Part shown: positions 8,937-16,532 of the stretch, piece by piece
How the letters are laid out: the number at the start of each line of letters is the position of its first letter
How positions within the stretch are numbered: position 1 is the first letter of the stretch
DNA from: Streptomyces sp. MP131-18
GTDB lineage: Bacteria > Actinomycetota > Actinomycetes > Streptomycetales > Streptomycetaceae
Length of the DNA: 64,000 nt
Reading direction: 5' to 3'
NCBI RefSeq assembly: GCF_001984575.1
Contig: NZ_LZNS01000001.1
Span: 4,717,553 to 4,781,552, forward strand
Position numbers and translations under genes: made by a program
Notes under the pieces: generated by a model
Told to the model about the DNA's origin: nothing
Databases searched by the model: none
The model's input: only the letters and a program-made list of their open reading frames with translations

Positions 8937-9392
8937 ATGGCGGTGCTGATGCCCAACGTGAAGCTGGACGAGCCTGACGACGCGGACGCGGTGAACACCC
9001 TGCGGATCGGCGTACTGCGGCTGTCCCGCCGGATGCGTCACCTGAGCGTGGACAGGACACTGAGTCTGGCCGAACTGTCCGCGCTCGGCACGCTCGCGCG
9101 ATGCGGGCCGATGACGCCGGGGGAGCTGGCCAGGAAGGAGCACGTCCAGCCGCCCTCGATGACGCGCATCATCGCGCTGCTCCAGGAGCGCGGCCTCGTC
9201 GCGCTCGAACCGCATCCGGAGGACCGGCGGCAGAAGCTCGTGGCCGCCACCGGCCAGGCCGAGGAGATGCTGGAGGCGAGCCGCGGCCAGCGGAACACCT
9301 GGCTGGCCGACCTCGCCGGTGAGCTGGACGAGGAGGAGTGGGCCGCACTGCGCGCCGCCGCGCCCGTGCTGCACAAGCTTGCGCATCTTTAG
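8937..9392 (+). CDS. MarR-family transcriptional regulator
   Basis: A 151-residue winged-helix repressor. The core reads LSLAELSALGTLARCGPMTPGELARK...PSMTRIIALLQERGLVAL (the HTH), then the wing with the family signature EDRRQKLVAATGQ, then a dimerisation helix (LDEEEWAALRAAAPVLHKL). Such proteins usually release DNA when a phenolic or drug-like ligand binds. The next gene is an MFS carrier 35 bases downstream, so this is a classic repressor-pump pair. The inverted repeat at 8918-8930 in its own promoter is the probable operator. The ATG has only a weak GAG upstream. Confidence 0.9.
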   Translation: MAVLMPNVKLDEPDDADAVNTLRIGVLRLSRRMRHLSVDRTLSLAELSALGTLARCGPMTPGELARKEHVQPPSMTRIIALLQERGLVALEPHPEDRRQKLVAATGQAEEMLEASRGQRNTWLADLAGELDEEEWAALRAAAPVLHKLAHL

Positions 9393-9427
9393 GAGAGACA
9401 GGACAGACGCACGAAGGAGTGTTCCCC

Positions 9428-10759
9428 TTGAGTCCGGGACCCGGAGCCGACTCCGCACCCGCATCCCTGACCACGACCGACAAGATATCCACCTTCAGTT
9501 CCTTCCGCGTCCGCAACTACCGGATTCACTTCCTCGGTTCCTCGGTGTCCAACATCGGCACCTGGATGCAGCGCATCGCCCAGGACTGGCTCGTGCACGA
9601 GCTGACCCATTCCGCCGCCGCCGTCGGCATCACCCTCGCCCTCCAGTTCCTGCCGATGCTGCTGTTCGGCCTCTGGGGCGGCGTGCTCGCCGACCGGTTC
9701 GACAAGCGCAAGCTGATGCTCGGCACGCAGGTCGTGCTCGGGCTCACCGGCCTCGCCCTGGCCGCCCTCACGTTCAGCGGCGCCGTGCACGCCTACCACG
9801 TCTACGCGCTGGCCTTCGTCGTCGGCCTCGCGACCGTCGTGGACAACCCCGCCAGGCAGGCGTTCGTCTCCGAGATGGTCGGGCCGCAGCTGCTGCGCAA
9901 CGCCGTCTCGCTGAACTCGGCCAACTTCCAGTCCGCCCGGCTGATCGGCCCCGCCGTCGCCGGCATCGTGATCACGGGCGTGGGCAGCGGCTGGGCGTTC
10001 CTGTTCAACGGCCTGTCCTTCATCGCGCCGATCACCGGCCTGCTGATGATGCGCACCTCCGAGCTGACCCCGGCCGAACGCGCCCCCCGCGGCAGGGGCC
10101 AGCTCCGCGAGGGCCTGCGGTACGTCGGCAGCCGCCCCGAGCTGCTGTGGCCGATCGTCCTGCTCGGCTTCGTCGGCACCTTCGGCTACAACTTCGCGAT
10201 CTGGCTGGTCGCCTTCACCGACCAGGTCTTCCACGCCGACGCCGGTACCTACGGCCTGCTGAACTCGCTCATGGCGATCGGCTCCGTGGCCGGGGCACTG
10301 CTCGCCGCGCGGCGCGGCAGCCGCCGGATGCGCTTCACGGTGGCCGCGGCGCTGCTGTTCGGCACGCTGCTGATGGTGGCCGCCGCGGCGCCGACGTTCC
10401 TCGTCTTCGCCCTGCTCATGCCGGTGGTCGGCGTGGTCGCCATGACGTTCCAGGTCACCGCGAACGCGGGCATACAGCTGCACAGCGATCCGGCGATGCG
10501 CGGCCGGGTCATCAGCCTGATGATGATGGTCTTCGTCGGCGGGACGCCGTTCGGCGGGCCGCTGATGGGCTGGCTCACCGACGCGTTCGGCGCCAGGGTC
10601 GGGCTGCTGACGGGCGGCGCGCTGTGCGCGGGTGCCGCGGTGGGCGTGGCGCTGGTGCTGGCGCGCATCGGCGGGCTGCGGCTGCGGATCAGCCTCAAGG
10701 CCGGGAGCCGCGGCGTCGCCCTCGTGCCGCGCGACCCCGAGGAGCTGGCTACGGCGTGA
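9428..10759 (+). CDS. MFS efflux transporter of the MarR operon
   Basis: A 443-residue major facilitator with twelve predicted helices. The first helix reads YRIHFLGSSVSNIGTWMQR, the usual opening of the Bcr/EmrB-like TMEM/enterobactin-exporter group, and WGGVLADRFDKRKLML carries the cytoplasmic loop-2 A-motif. Substrate unknown; co-expression with marR suggests export of a toxic compound. TTG at 9428 was chosen because GAAGGAG (9413-9419) ends eight bases before it; the GTG at 9419 overlaps that ribosome site. The last 11 bases overlap the convergent GNAT gene. Confidence 0.85.
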   Translation: MSPGPGADSAPASLTTTDKISTFSSFRVRNYRIHFLGSSVSNIGTWMQRIAQDWLVHELTHSAAAVGITLALQFLPMLLFGLWGGVLADRFDKRKLMLGTQVVLGLTGLALAALTFSGAVHAYHVYALAFVVGLATVVDNPARQAFVSEMVGPQLLRNAVSLNSANFQSARLIGPAVAGIVITGVGSGWAFLFNGLSFIAPITGLLMMRTSELTPAERAPRGRGQLREGLRYVGSRPELLWPIVLLGFVGTFGYNFAIWLVAFTDQVFHADAGTYGLLNSLMAIGSVAGALLAARRGSRRMRFTVAAALLFGTLLMVAAAAPTFLVFALLMPVVGVVAMTFQVTANAGIQLHSDPAMRGRVISLMMMVFVGGTPFGGPLMGWLTDAFGARVGLLTGGALCAGAAVGVALVLARIGGLRLRISLKAGSRGVALVPRDPEELATA

Positions 10760-11318
10760 GCGGCGCCGCGGGCGGCTCGGGTGCCGCGGGTGGCTCTTGC
10801 GACGCTTGCGGCTCGGCGGACATCCGCCGGGCGAGCAGCTGGCCGGGCCAGTCCCCGACGCTGAACCGTTCGGTGGGCGTGAAGCCCTGGCCGCGGTAGT
10901 ACGCGACGAGCCGCCCGTCGTCCCCGGCGTAGCAGTCGACCCGGAGCAGGTCGACACCCTGCCGCCGGGTCTCCGCGACGGCGTGCGCGAGCAGCGCGGC
11001 GCCGACGCCGCGGCCGGCAAATCTGCGGTCGGTGACGAGCAGGTGCACGTAGACCTCGGGCTCGTCCACCGGCGCGACGTAGTGCCCGGGGCCGGACGTG
11101 AGGGTGAGGGAACCGGCCGGTTCCCCGTCGATCTCGGCGATCCACGGATCGCCGGACGCCACCATCTCGCGAACGCGTTCGACCGCCCTGGGCCGCGCCG
11201 ACCAGGGCTCGGAGCCCCACTGGCCGGTGCGCCCGAGACCGGCCAGCCACGCCACCGCGCCGTCGAGCAACCCGAGAATGACCGGAAGGTCGTCCAATCC
11301 ACCCTGCCTGATCTTCAT
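10749..11318 (-). CDS. GNAT-family N-acetyltransferase
   Basis: A 189-residue cytoplasmic acetyltransferase. Residues about 1-165 show the GNAT order: MKIRQGGLDDLPVILGLLD (beta1-alpha1), WIAEIDGEPAGSLTL, VYVHLLVTDRRFAGRGVGAALLAHA (motif A with the R-x-x-G-x-G acetyl-CoA loop), LLRVDCYAG and VAYYRGQGFTPTERF (motif B). The final 25 residues are a low-complexity Pro/Ala/Glu tail. Substrate unknown. ATG at 11318 stands seven bases after a TAGCAT -10 (11326-11331), so it is probably leaderless. Divergent from the 2H phosphoesterase gene. Confidence 0.85.
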   Translation of the reverse strand: MKIRQGGLDDLPVILGLLDGAVAWLAGLGRTGQWGSEPWSARPRAVERVREMVASGDPWIAEIDGEPAGSLTLTSGPGHYVAPVDEPEVYVHLLVTDRRFAGRGVGAALLAHAVAETRRQGVDLLRVDCYAGDDGRLVAYYRGQGFTPTERFSVGDWPGQLLARRMSAEPQASQEPPAAPEPPAAPLTP

Positions 11319-11364
11319 ATGGGGGATGCTAGAGCCTTGGGCCCAGGATGCGGGAGGGATGCCG

Positions 11365-11916
11365 ATGCGGCTGTTCACTGCGGTGCTGCCGCCGCCGGAG
11401 GCCATGACCGAGCTGTCCGAGGCCGTGGCCGCGGTGCGGAACGGCGGCGCGCTGCCGCAGCCCCCCGGGCTGCGCTGGTCCGACCCGGCGGGCTGGCACG
11501 TCACGGTGGCCTACTACGGCGAGGTCGCCGAGGACCGGCTGCCAGGGCTGCGGGAACGGCTGGCCGCGGCCGCGGCGGCCAGGCCCCCGTTCGGACTGCG
11601 GCTGGCGGGGGGCGGCACCTTCGGGGAACGGGTCCTGTGGACCGGGCTCGCGGGCGAGACGGCGGCCCTGCACGCCCTGTCCGCCGCGGCAGCGGAAGCC
11701 GGCCCCGCGGTGGACCAGTACGACGCGTACCGCCCGCACCTGACGCTGGCCCTCGGCACCCGCGGCGAGACCACCGGCCCCCCACTCGGCCCGCTCGCCG
11801 CCGCACTGGGCGGCTTCGCGAGCCGGCCCTTCCGGGTGGAGCGGCTCGTGCTGATGGCCAGCGAGCCCGAACGGGGGTTCTCGGTGCGGGCCGCGTGGCC
11901 ACTGGGCGTACCGTAA
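11365..11916 (+). CDS. thpR: 2H phosphoesterase, RNA 2',3'-cyclic phosphodiesterase (ThpR/LigT type)
   Basis: A 183-residue enzyme with the two HxT/S catalytic motifs of the 2H superfamily: HVTVAYYG near residue 48 and HLTLALG near residue 128. Members open 2',3'-cyclic phosphates on RNA ends or ligate tRNA halves in vitro; the physiological substrate is unclear. The start RLFTAVLPPPEA matches the family opening. ATG at 11365 was preferred over ATG at 11359 because GGGAGGG (11352-11358) abuts the latter and is six bases from the former. A small membrane peptide gene follows after five bases. Confidence 0.85.
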   Translation: MRLFTAVLPPPEAMTELSEAVAAVRNGGALPQPPGLRWSDPAGWHVTVAYYGEVAEDRLPGLRERLAAAAAARPPFGLRLAGGGTFGERVLWTGLAGETAALHALSAAAAEAGPAVDQYDAYRPHLTLALGTRGETTGPPLGPLAAALGGFASRPFRVERLVLMASEPERGFSVRAAWPLGVP

Positions 11917-11921
11917 ACACT

Positions 11922-12008
11922 GTGAACGCCAAGACACGCACGCGGATCGTCAGCGCCGCACTCGTCGTGCTCCTCGCCGTGGTGGCCCTGGCAGCCGCCT
12001 TCGGCTAG
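11922..12008 (+). CDS. 28-residue single-span membrane peptide
   Basis: GTG at 11922 opens a 28-residue frame with the bacterial small-membrane-protein pattern: a basic N-terminus (NAKTRTR) and one hydrophobic helix (IVSAALVVLLAVVALAAAF), ending at TAG 12006-12008. It starts five bases after the stop of the 2H phosphoesterase gene, so it could be translated by coupling. No family is recognised. It might be chance, but the K/R-then-hydrophobic layout is what real small membrane proteins look like. Confidence 0.5.
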   Translation: MNAKTRTRIVSAALVVLLAVVALAAAFG

Positions 12009-12010
12009 GC

Positions 12011-12168
12011 CCTGTCCGGCCGATCTTGCCGGGCCCGCGACGCCAGCTACGGCACCTCGCTGCGTTACCGAATCGCGCGAATACGGACAGGTATGAGCTG
12101 CGATCCGGCGCCTTGCGATGCACCGCATCTGACGCCGCGGGCTTATCCGACAAGATCGACAGGACAGG
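12011..12168. repeat. Palindromic intergenic repeat element (MITE/REP-like)
   Basis: The ends are a 22-base imperfect inverted repeat (12011-12032 against 12147-12168, 19 of 22 paired) built around CGATCTTG. The match continues inward with gaps: GCCCGCG-ACGCCAG on the left against GCCCGCG-GCGTCAG on the right. The whole 158 bases would fold as one long hairpin with a central lower-GC core (TTACCGAATCGCGCG). It carries no gene. I recall similar GGCCCTGTCCGG...GATCTTG palindromes scattered in Streptomyces intergenic DNA, but only a search can confirm that this is a family. Confidence 0.6.
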
Positions 12169-12213
12169 ACCTAGGTGCGCTGGGCCCGCTGGCCCGCCCC
12201 CGCGAAGGGCGGG

Positions 12214-13209
12214 CTACCAGGCGAACGCCTCGGGGGAAGGACCCGGGCCGGGGAAGACCTCGTCCAGGCCCGCGAGCAGGTCGGCCGGCAGGTCGAGGGA
12301 GACGGCCCGCACCGCCGAGTCGAGCTGTTCGCGCACGCGCGGGCCGACGATCGGGCCGGTGACGCCGGGCCTGGTCAGCAGCCAGGCGAGTGCCACCTCG
12401 CCCGGGGCCAGCCCGTGCTTCTCGACCAGGTCCTCGTAACGCTGCACCTGCGCGCGCTGCGCGCTGTCCGCGAGCGCCGAGGCGGACCGCCCGCCCCCGC
12501 TGCGGCTGCCGCCGCCCTCGCGTTCCTTGCGGAGCGCGCCGCCGAGCAGCCCGCCGTGCAGCGGCGACCACGGGATGACGCCGAGGCCGTAGTCCTCGGC
12601 GGCCGGGATGACCTCCATCTCGGCGCGGCGCTCGGCCAGGTTGTACAGGCACTGCTCACTGACCAGGCCGAGGGAGCTGCGCCGGGCGGCGGCCTCGTTC
12701 GCCTGGGCGATGTGCCAGCCCGCGAAGTTCGACGAGCCGGCGTAGAGGATCTTGCCCTGCTGCACCAGCACGTCCATGGCCTGCCAGATCTCGTCCCACG
12801 GCGTGTTCCGGTCGACGTGGTGGAACTGGTACAGGTCGATGTGGTCGGTCTGGAGCCGCTTCAGGCTGGCGTCCACGGCCCGGCGGATGTTGACCGCCGA
12901 GAGTTTGTCGTGATTGGGCCACGCGGGTCCGTCGCCGGCCATGTTGCCGTTCACCTTGGTGGCGAGGACGACCTTGTCGCGCCGCTCGCCGCCCCTGGCG
13001 AACCAGGTGCCGATGATCTCCTCGGTCCTGCCTTTGTTCTCGCCCCACCCATAGACGTTGGCCGTGTCGAAGAAGTTGACCCCCGCGTCCAGCGCCGCGT
13101 CCATGATCGCGTGGCTGTCCGCCTCGTCGGTCAGTGGACCGAAGTTCATCGTCCCGAGCACCAGTCGGCTGACCTTCAGTCCCGTGCGTCCCAGCTGTGT
13201 GTACTCCAT
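12214..13209 (-). CDS. Aldo/keto reductase
   Basis: A 331-residue NADPH-dependent oxidoreductase with the (beta/alpha)8 fold of the AKR superfamily. The catalytic tetrad is visible: Asp and Tyr in NFFDTANVYGWGENKG, Lys in LATKVNGNM, His in IDLYQFHHVD. The cofactor-binding end reads ITGPIVGPRVREQLD. A glycine/arginine insert (GGGSRSGGGRS) breaks the domain near residue 235, a place where the family often has a flexible loop. Substrate unknown. Start at ATG 13209 gives EYTQLGRTGLKVSRLVLGTMNFG, the canonical opening; an in-frame upstream extension is arginine-rich noise. Confidence 0.9.
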   Translation of the reverse strand: MEYTQLGRTGLKVSRLVLGTMNFGPLTDEADSHAIMDAALDAGVNFFDTANVYGWGENKGRTEEIIGTWFARGGERRDKVVLATKVNGNMAGDGPAWPNHDKLSAVNIRRAVDASLKRLQTDHIDLYQFHHVDRNTPWDEIWQAMDVLVQQGKILYAGSSNFAGWHIAQANEAAARRSSLGLVSEQCLYNLAERRAEMEVIPAAEDYGLGVIPWSPLHGGLLGGALRKEREGGGSRSGGGRSASALADSAQRAQVQRYEDLVEKHGLAPGEVALAWLLTRPGVTGPIVGPRVREQLDSAVRAVSLDLPADLLAGLDEVFPGPGPSPEAFAW

Positions 13210-13307
13210 GCCCTCAAGCCAACGCCGTGGAGTGCGCTCCAGGCAAGACAAAAACGGCCGCCGGCGTCCCCCCGGACGCCGGCGACCGCCGCGGTGAAGC
13301 GATGAGC

Positions 13308-13835
13308 CTACTGCTGGGGCGCGCGGGCCTTCGTGGCGAGCACGCCGGCGGCGGCGACCGCCACCAGGGAGCCGAGGACCACGATCCACACGCCGAAGGC
13401 GCTGGAGAAGTCGATGCCCTCCATGAACCCGTCCAGCTGCTCGCCGGAGAGCTCCCCGCCGGTCTCGTCCTCGACGTAGGTGCGCGCGAGCTTCTCCGGG
13501 TCGAGGAAGTTGAGCACACCGAAGACCAGCGTGACCAGGCTGGGCACGATGGAGCCCGCCGCGGCCATCAGGTTCTGCTTGACGAGCCCGAAGGCGAGCA
13601 GGCCGAGCGCCAGCAGGGAGGTGATCAGCGTGAACATGCCGTCACCGTCCAGGCCGGACACGGTGTCGGAGGTGCCCTCGACGTCGACCGAGGTCCAGGC
13701 GAGGAACGAGCCGAGCAGGGCGAGTGCCGACCCGCCTATGCCGGCGAGCAGCAGGTTCTTGATGATCGGGTTCGCCGCGGCGCCCCCCGTGGGCGCCGGC
13801 GCGAACGGCTGAGGGTTTTGACCGTATGCACTCAT
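13308..13835 (-). CDS. Four-helix membrane protein, unknown function
   Basis: A 175-residue integral membrane protein. A Pro/Ala-rich cytoplasmic N-terminus (SAYGQNPQPFAPAP) is followed by four hydrophobic helices at about residues 24-46, 65-82, 88-105 and 145-168. Between helices 3 and 4 lies an acidic extracytoplasmic loop (DPEKLARTYVEDETGGELSG). No enzyme motif. ATG at 13835 was chosen; twelve more codons are open upstream. It lies 98 bases upstream of the aldo/keto reductase on the same strand. Confidence 0.75.
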   Translation of the reverse strand: MSAYGQNPQPFAPAPTGGAAANPIIKNLLLAGIGGSALALLGSFLAWTSVDVEGTSDTVSGLDGDGMFTLITSLLALGLLAFGLVKQNLMAAAGSIVPSLVTLVFGVLNFLDPEKLARTYVEDETGGELSGEQLDGFMEGIDFSSAFGVWIVVLGSLVAVAAAGVLATKARAPQQ

Positions 13836-14129
13836 GGGCAGAACGTAGGGAGGGGCGATTCTCAGCCGCAACGGGCTTGCCCTCTATGTCGCTTATGCCG
13901 GTTTTATCTTCGCCGATGCGACGCGCCTTGTGCGCAACTCTTCCCCATCAGGAATCACATCTCCCACTTGCGTACCGGGCCGACGCTCCCGGACTCCGCC
14001 GTAGACCGGGAGCCCTCTGCGGGCCGACCCGCAACGCTGTCTGAAACTAGCCGAACATGTTCGACCAGAGACGGACGTCACCCGCACGAGGCCCGGACGG
14101 CACGCACGCGTCTGCCCCTGTCCGTGGTG
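13836..14129. other. Gene-poor spacer
   Basis: About 290 bases of somewhat lower GC than the surroundings. Short frames on both strands lack ribosome sites and have non-coding base patterns. I see no terminator, operator or RNA that I would defend. Confidence 0.5.
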
Positions 14130-14430
14130 TCAACTGTTGTCACATTCCAGGTAGGTGCGAAGGCCATCCGTGTAGCTGCGGGTGAAAGCCTCGATACTTT
14201 CGAGCCGTTCGTCACCACTCCCGGCGTGGTCGAACCGGCGCACGGTGTGTCCGAGTGCCGCTCCGCTGTCGTGCCCGCCGGAGGTCACCTCGCCCGCCAC
14301 CCGGCCCACGGGAGCCGGCTTCGGCGTGAACGGACAGGTCGGGCCGGTCCTGGGGCCGCGCGTAGGCGTTGCCGCTGCCGTCGTCGATCCCGTTGAGCCG
14401 GGTGCTGATCTCGCCCTGCGTGAACGCCAC
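14130..14430 (-). pseudogene. Small gene broken by a single frameshift
   Basis: GTG at 14430, with GGCAGGAA immediately upstream, opens a plausible protein (AFTQGEISTRLNGIDDG, then NAYARPQDRPDLSVHAEA). Near 14335 the sense moves to the next frame, which continues PVGRVAGEVTSGGHDS and ends ESIEAFTRSYTDGLRTYLECDNS at the stop at 14130-14132. One extra base around GAAGCCGGCTCC would explain the shift; the rejoined product is about 98 residues, soluble, with a helical C-terminus. The opening resembles small ESX/WXG-like or cell-surface-associated proteins, but I do not recognise the family. A sequencing error is the alternative explanation. Confidence 0.45.
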
Positions 14431-14522
14431 TTCCTGCCCCCCGGCACGGCGTGTGCGAATGGCTGCTCACCTTAGCAAGGCGCGGGTGAGGGCTTCGCGG
14501 GCCGGATGGCAGGCTTGAGGCC

Positions 14523-15584
14523 ATGCTCTCCTGGACTCCGCCGCGGTCCGTGCCGCGCCGTGCCGCCGTCGGCGGCCTCGCGTGTGTGCTGCTCGCCGCC
14601 GCGCCGGTCGCGTTCGCCGCCGCCCCCGCCGAGGCGCCGCCGGCGTTCACGATCAGCGATCCGCGCATCACCGAGTCCAGCGGACTGGCGGCCAGCCGCC
14701 TGCACTCCGGGGTCTACTGGACCCACAACGACCAGGACGTGGCGCCCAACCTGTACGCGATCGACGGCGATACGGGGGAAACGCTCGCGACGATCACCCT
14801 CTCCGGGGCCACGGGACGCGATCTGGAGGCGATATCCCTGGGCCCCGACGGCGCCCTGTACGTCGGCGACATCGGGGACAACTACGACGGCGAGTGGCCC
14901 GAGGTGTGGATCTACCGCCTGCCCGAGCCGGAGCAACTGGCCGACGCCACCGTGACCCCGGCCGTGTACCGGGCGACGTACTCCGACGGGCCGCGGGACG
15001 CCGAGGCGCTGATGGTGCATCCGGAGACCGGCCGGGTCTATCTGGTCAGCAAGAAGCAGGACGGCGGCGCCGCCCTGTACGCGGGCCCGGCGGAGCTGTC
15101 CGAAACCGAGCCGAACGTGTTCGAGCGCCAGACGGATATCGACCTGTGGGTCACGGACGGCGCGTTCTCGCCCGACGGCACGCGGCTGCTGCTCCGCGGC
15201 TACTTCACGGCCCGCATGTACCGCTTCGCGGACGGCGTTCCCGAGCCGATCGAACGCCGGGTGATCCCGCCCGTCCAGCGGCAGGGCGAGTCCGTGACGT
15301 TCACGCCCGACGGCCGGACCCTGATGTTCGGCACCGAGGGGGAGGGCAGCCAGGTCGAGCCGGTGGAACTGTCGGGTGACCTCCTCCCGGAGAGTGCCGC
15401 GGCCCAGGAGGCGCGGGAGGACGAGGACGGCGGCGGCGACGACGGCGGAACGGACGGTGCCGCCGGCGGGGACGAGGGGGACGAGGGCGGGCTCTCGGTG
15501 GGCGTCACCACCGCGCTGGTCGTGGGCGTACTTGCCGTCCTCGGCCTGCGCCGCCTGCTGCGCGGCGGCGGCACCCGTTCCTGA
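14523..15584 (+). CDS. Secreted beta-propeller-like protein with C-terminal membrane anchor
   Basis: A 353-residue exported protein. A signal peptide (RRAAVGGLACVLLAAAPVAFAAAPAEA) is cleaved near residue 38. Residues 45-290 show recurring blade-like strands: SGLAASRLHSGVYWTHND, LEAISLGPDGALYVGDIGDN, AEALMVHPETGRVYLVSKK, GAFSPDGTRLLLRGYF, VTFTPDGRTLMFGTEGEG. These recall esterase/lactonase-type propellers. An acidic Gly/Asp/Glu linker (about 302-325) leads to one hydrophobic helix and a basic tail (RRLLRGGGTRS), so it is probably held at the membrane; no LPXTG is present. Substrate unknown. Confidence 0.8.
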   Translation: MLSWTPPRSVPRRAAVGGLACVLLAAAPVAFAAAPAEAPPAFTISDPRITESSGLAASRLHSGVYWTHNDQDVAPNLYAIDGDTGETLATITLSGATGRDLEAISLGPDGALYVGDIGDNYDGEWPEVWIYRLPEPEQLADATVTPAVYRATYSDGPRDAEALMVHPETGRVYLVSKKQDGGAALYAGPAELSETEPNVFERQTDIDLWVTDGAFSPDGTRLLLRGYFTARMYRFADGVPEPIERRVIPPVQRQGESVTFTPDGRTLMFGTEGEGSQVEPVELSGDLLPESAAAQEAREDEDGGGDDGGTDGAAGGDEGDEGGLSVGVTTALVVGVLAVLGLRRLLRGGGTRS

Positions 15585-15607
15585 CCCCGCGGCGCGGCCG
15601 GGCCGCC

Positions 15608-16432
15608 TCAGGTGTCCGCGGGGCCGTCGCAGACGGCGGCGGTTTCGGTTTCGGCCTCGGCCTCGGCTTCGGGGCGGTCCTCGGGGAGGGTGGCGAGGAA
15701 GGCCGCGATGCCGTCGAGCACGCGGTCGATGCCGAAGCGCACCACCTCCTCCTCCGGCACGTCGAAGGCGCTGGCGGGCAGCGAGAAGACGTGCGGGTAG
15801 CAGCCGCTGGCGTACGCCGTCTCCATGATGGGGGCCTGTGCGTTCCAGAACTCCTCGTCGGTGACCCGGGTGTCCTCCTGGGCCTGGTGCAGCAGGACGT
15901 AGTGCCTGGCGGTGCCGGTGACGTAGGCGTCGATGGTCATGATGATCTTGATGCGCTCCTGGGCGGTGAGGCCGAGCCCGTCGAGCACCGCGAGGAAACG
16001 GTCGAAGCCGAGCAGGGCGTTGGGGCCGAGCAGCGGGCGTGACTGGTTGACCTGGAGCAGCCAGGGACGGGCCAGGTAGTGGCGGTAGGTGCCCCAGGCG
16101 ATCCGGGCCAGGCCCGCGCGCCAGTCCTCCTCCTCGGGGGGCGCCGGCCCGCTGTCGATGCCTTCGATGTGGTCGAGCATCAGGTCGAGCAGCTCGCCCT
16201 TGCCCGGGATGTAGCGGTAGAGCGTCATCGTGCCGACACCCAGCTCGGCCGCGACCCGGCGCATGGACAGGGCGGCCAGCCCCTCCCGGTCGGCGAGGGC
16301 GACGGCCGCTTCGACGATCGCGGTCAGCGTGAGCCCGGGCTTCGGGCCGCGGGCGGGCCGCTCCTGGACCTGCCACATCAGTTGGAGGCTGCGGCTGATG
16401 TCCCCGCTGCCGCTGCTGTGCGTCGTCGTCAT
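15608..16432 (-). CDS. TetR-family regulator of the adjacent ABC exporter
   Basis: A 274-residue repressor, longer than most TetR proteins. The HTH is at about residues 40-80 (LTLTAIVEAAVALADREGLAALSMRRVAAELGVGTMTLYRYIPGKGELLDL); the large ligand domain follows, and an acidic Glu/Ala tail ends it. It is divergent from a DrrAB-type ATPase/permease pair with only 100 bases between, so it probably represses that operon and itself. A paired GTAC palindrome sits in the gap. Start choice is open: ATG at 16432 gives MTTTHSSGSGD; ATG at 16459 would overlap the promoter region. Confidence 0.85.
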   Translation of the reverse strand: MTTTHSSGSGDISRSLQLMWQVQERPARGPKPGLTLTAIVEAAVALADREGLAALSMRRVAAELGVGTMTLYRYIPGKGELLDLMLDHIEGIDSGPAPPEEEDWRAGLARIAWGTYRHYLARPWLLQVNQSRPLLGPNALLGFDRFLAVLDGLGLTAQERIKIIMTIDAYVTGTARHYVLLHQAQEDTRVTDEEFWNAQAPIMETAYASGCYPHVFSLPASAFDVPEEEVVRFGIDRVLDGIAAFLATLPEDRPEAEAEAETETAAVCDGPADT

Positions 16433-16464
16433 GATGCGGGCCATCCTAGGGCGGGACATTTACT

Positions 16465-16500
16465 GGGTACGGTGTACGTTATTTCGAGTACAGTGTACCC
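16465..16500. promoter_or_regulatory. Probable TetR operator: two GTAC-N3-GTAC palindromes
   Basis: GTACGGTGTAC (16467-16477) and GTACAGTGTAC (16488-16498) are each palindromic, and the pair is enclosed by GGGTAC ... GTACCC (16465-16470 and 16495-16500). Centre-to-centre spacing is 21 bases, two helical turns, as expected for two repressor dimers on one face of the DNA. It lies in the divergent promoter region of tetR and the ABC genes. Confidence 0.65.
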
Positions 16501-16532
16501 AGTGAGGGTTCACCTACCCATGGAGGGGGCGT

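Noticed and set aside
13893..14087. 64-codon minus-strand frame
   Set aside because: No ribosome site, unconvincing composition and no match to any family.
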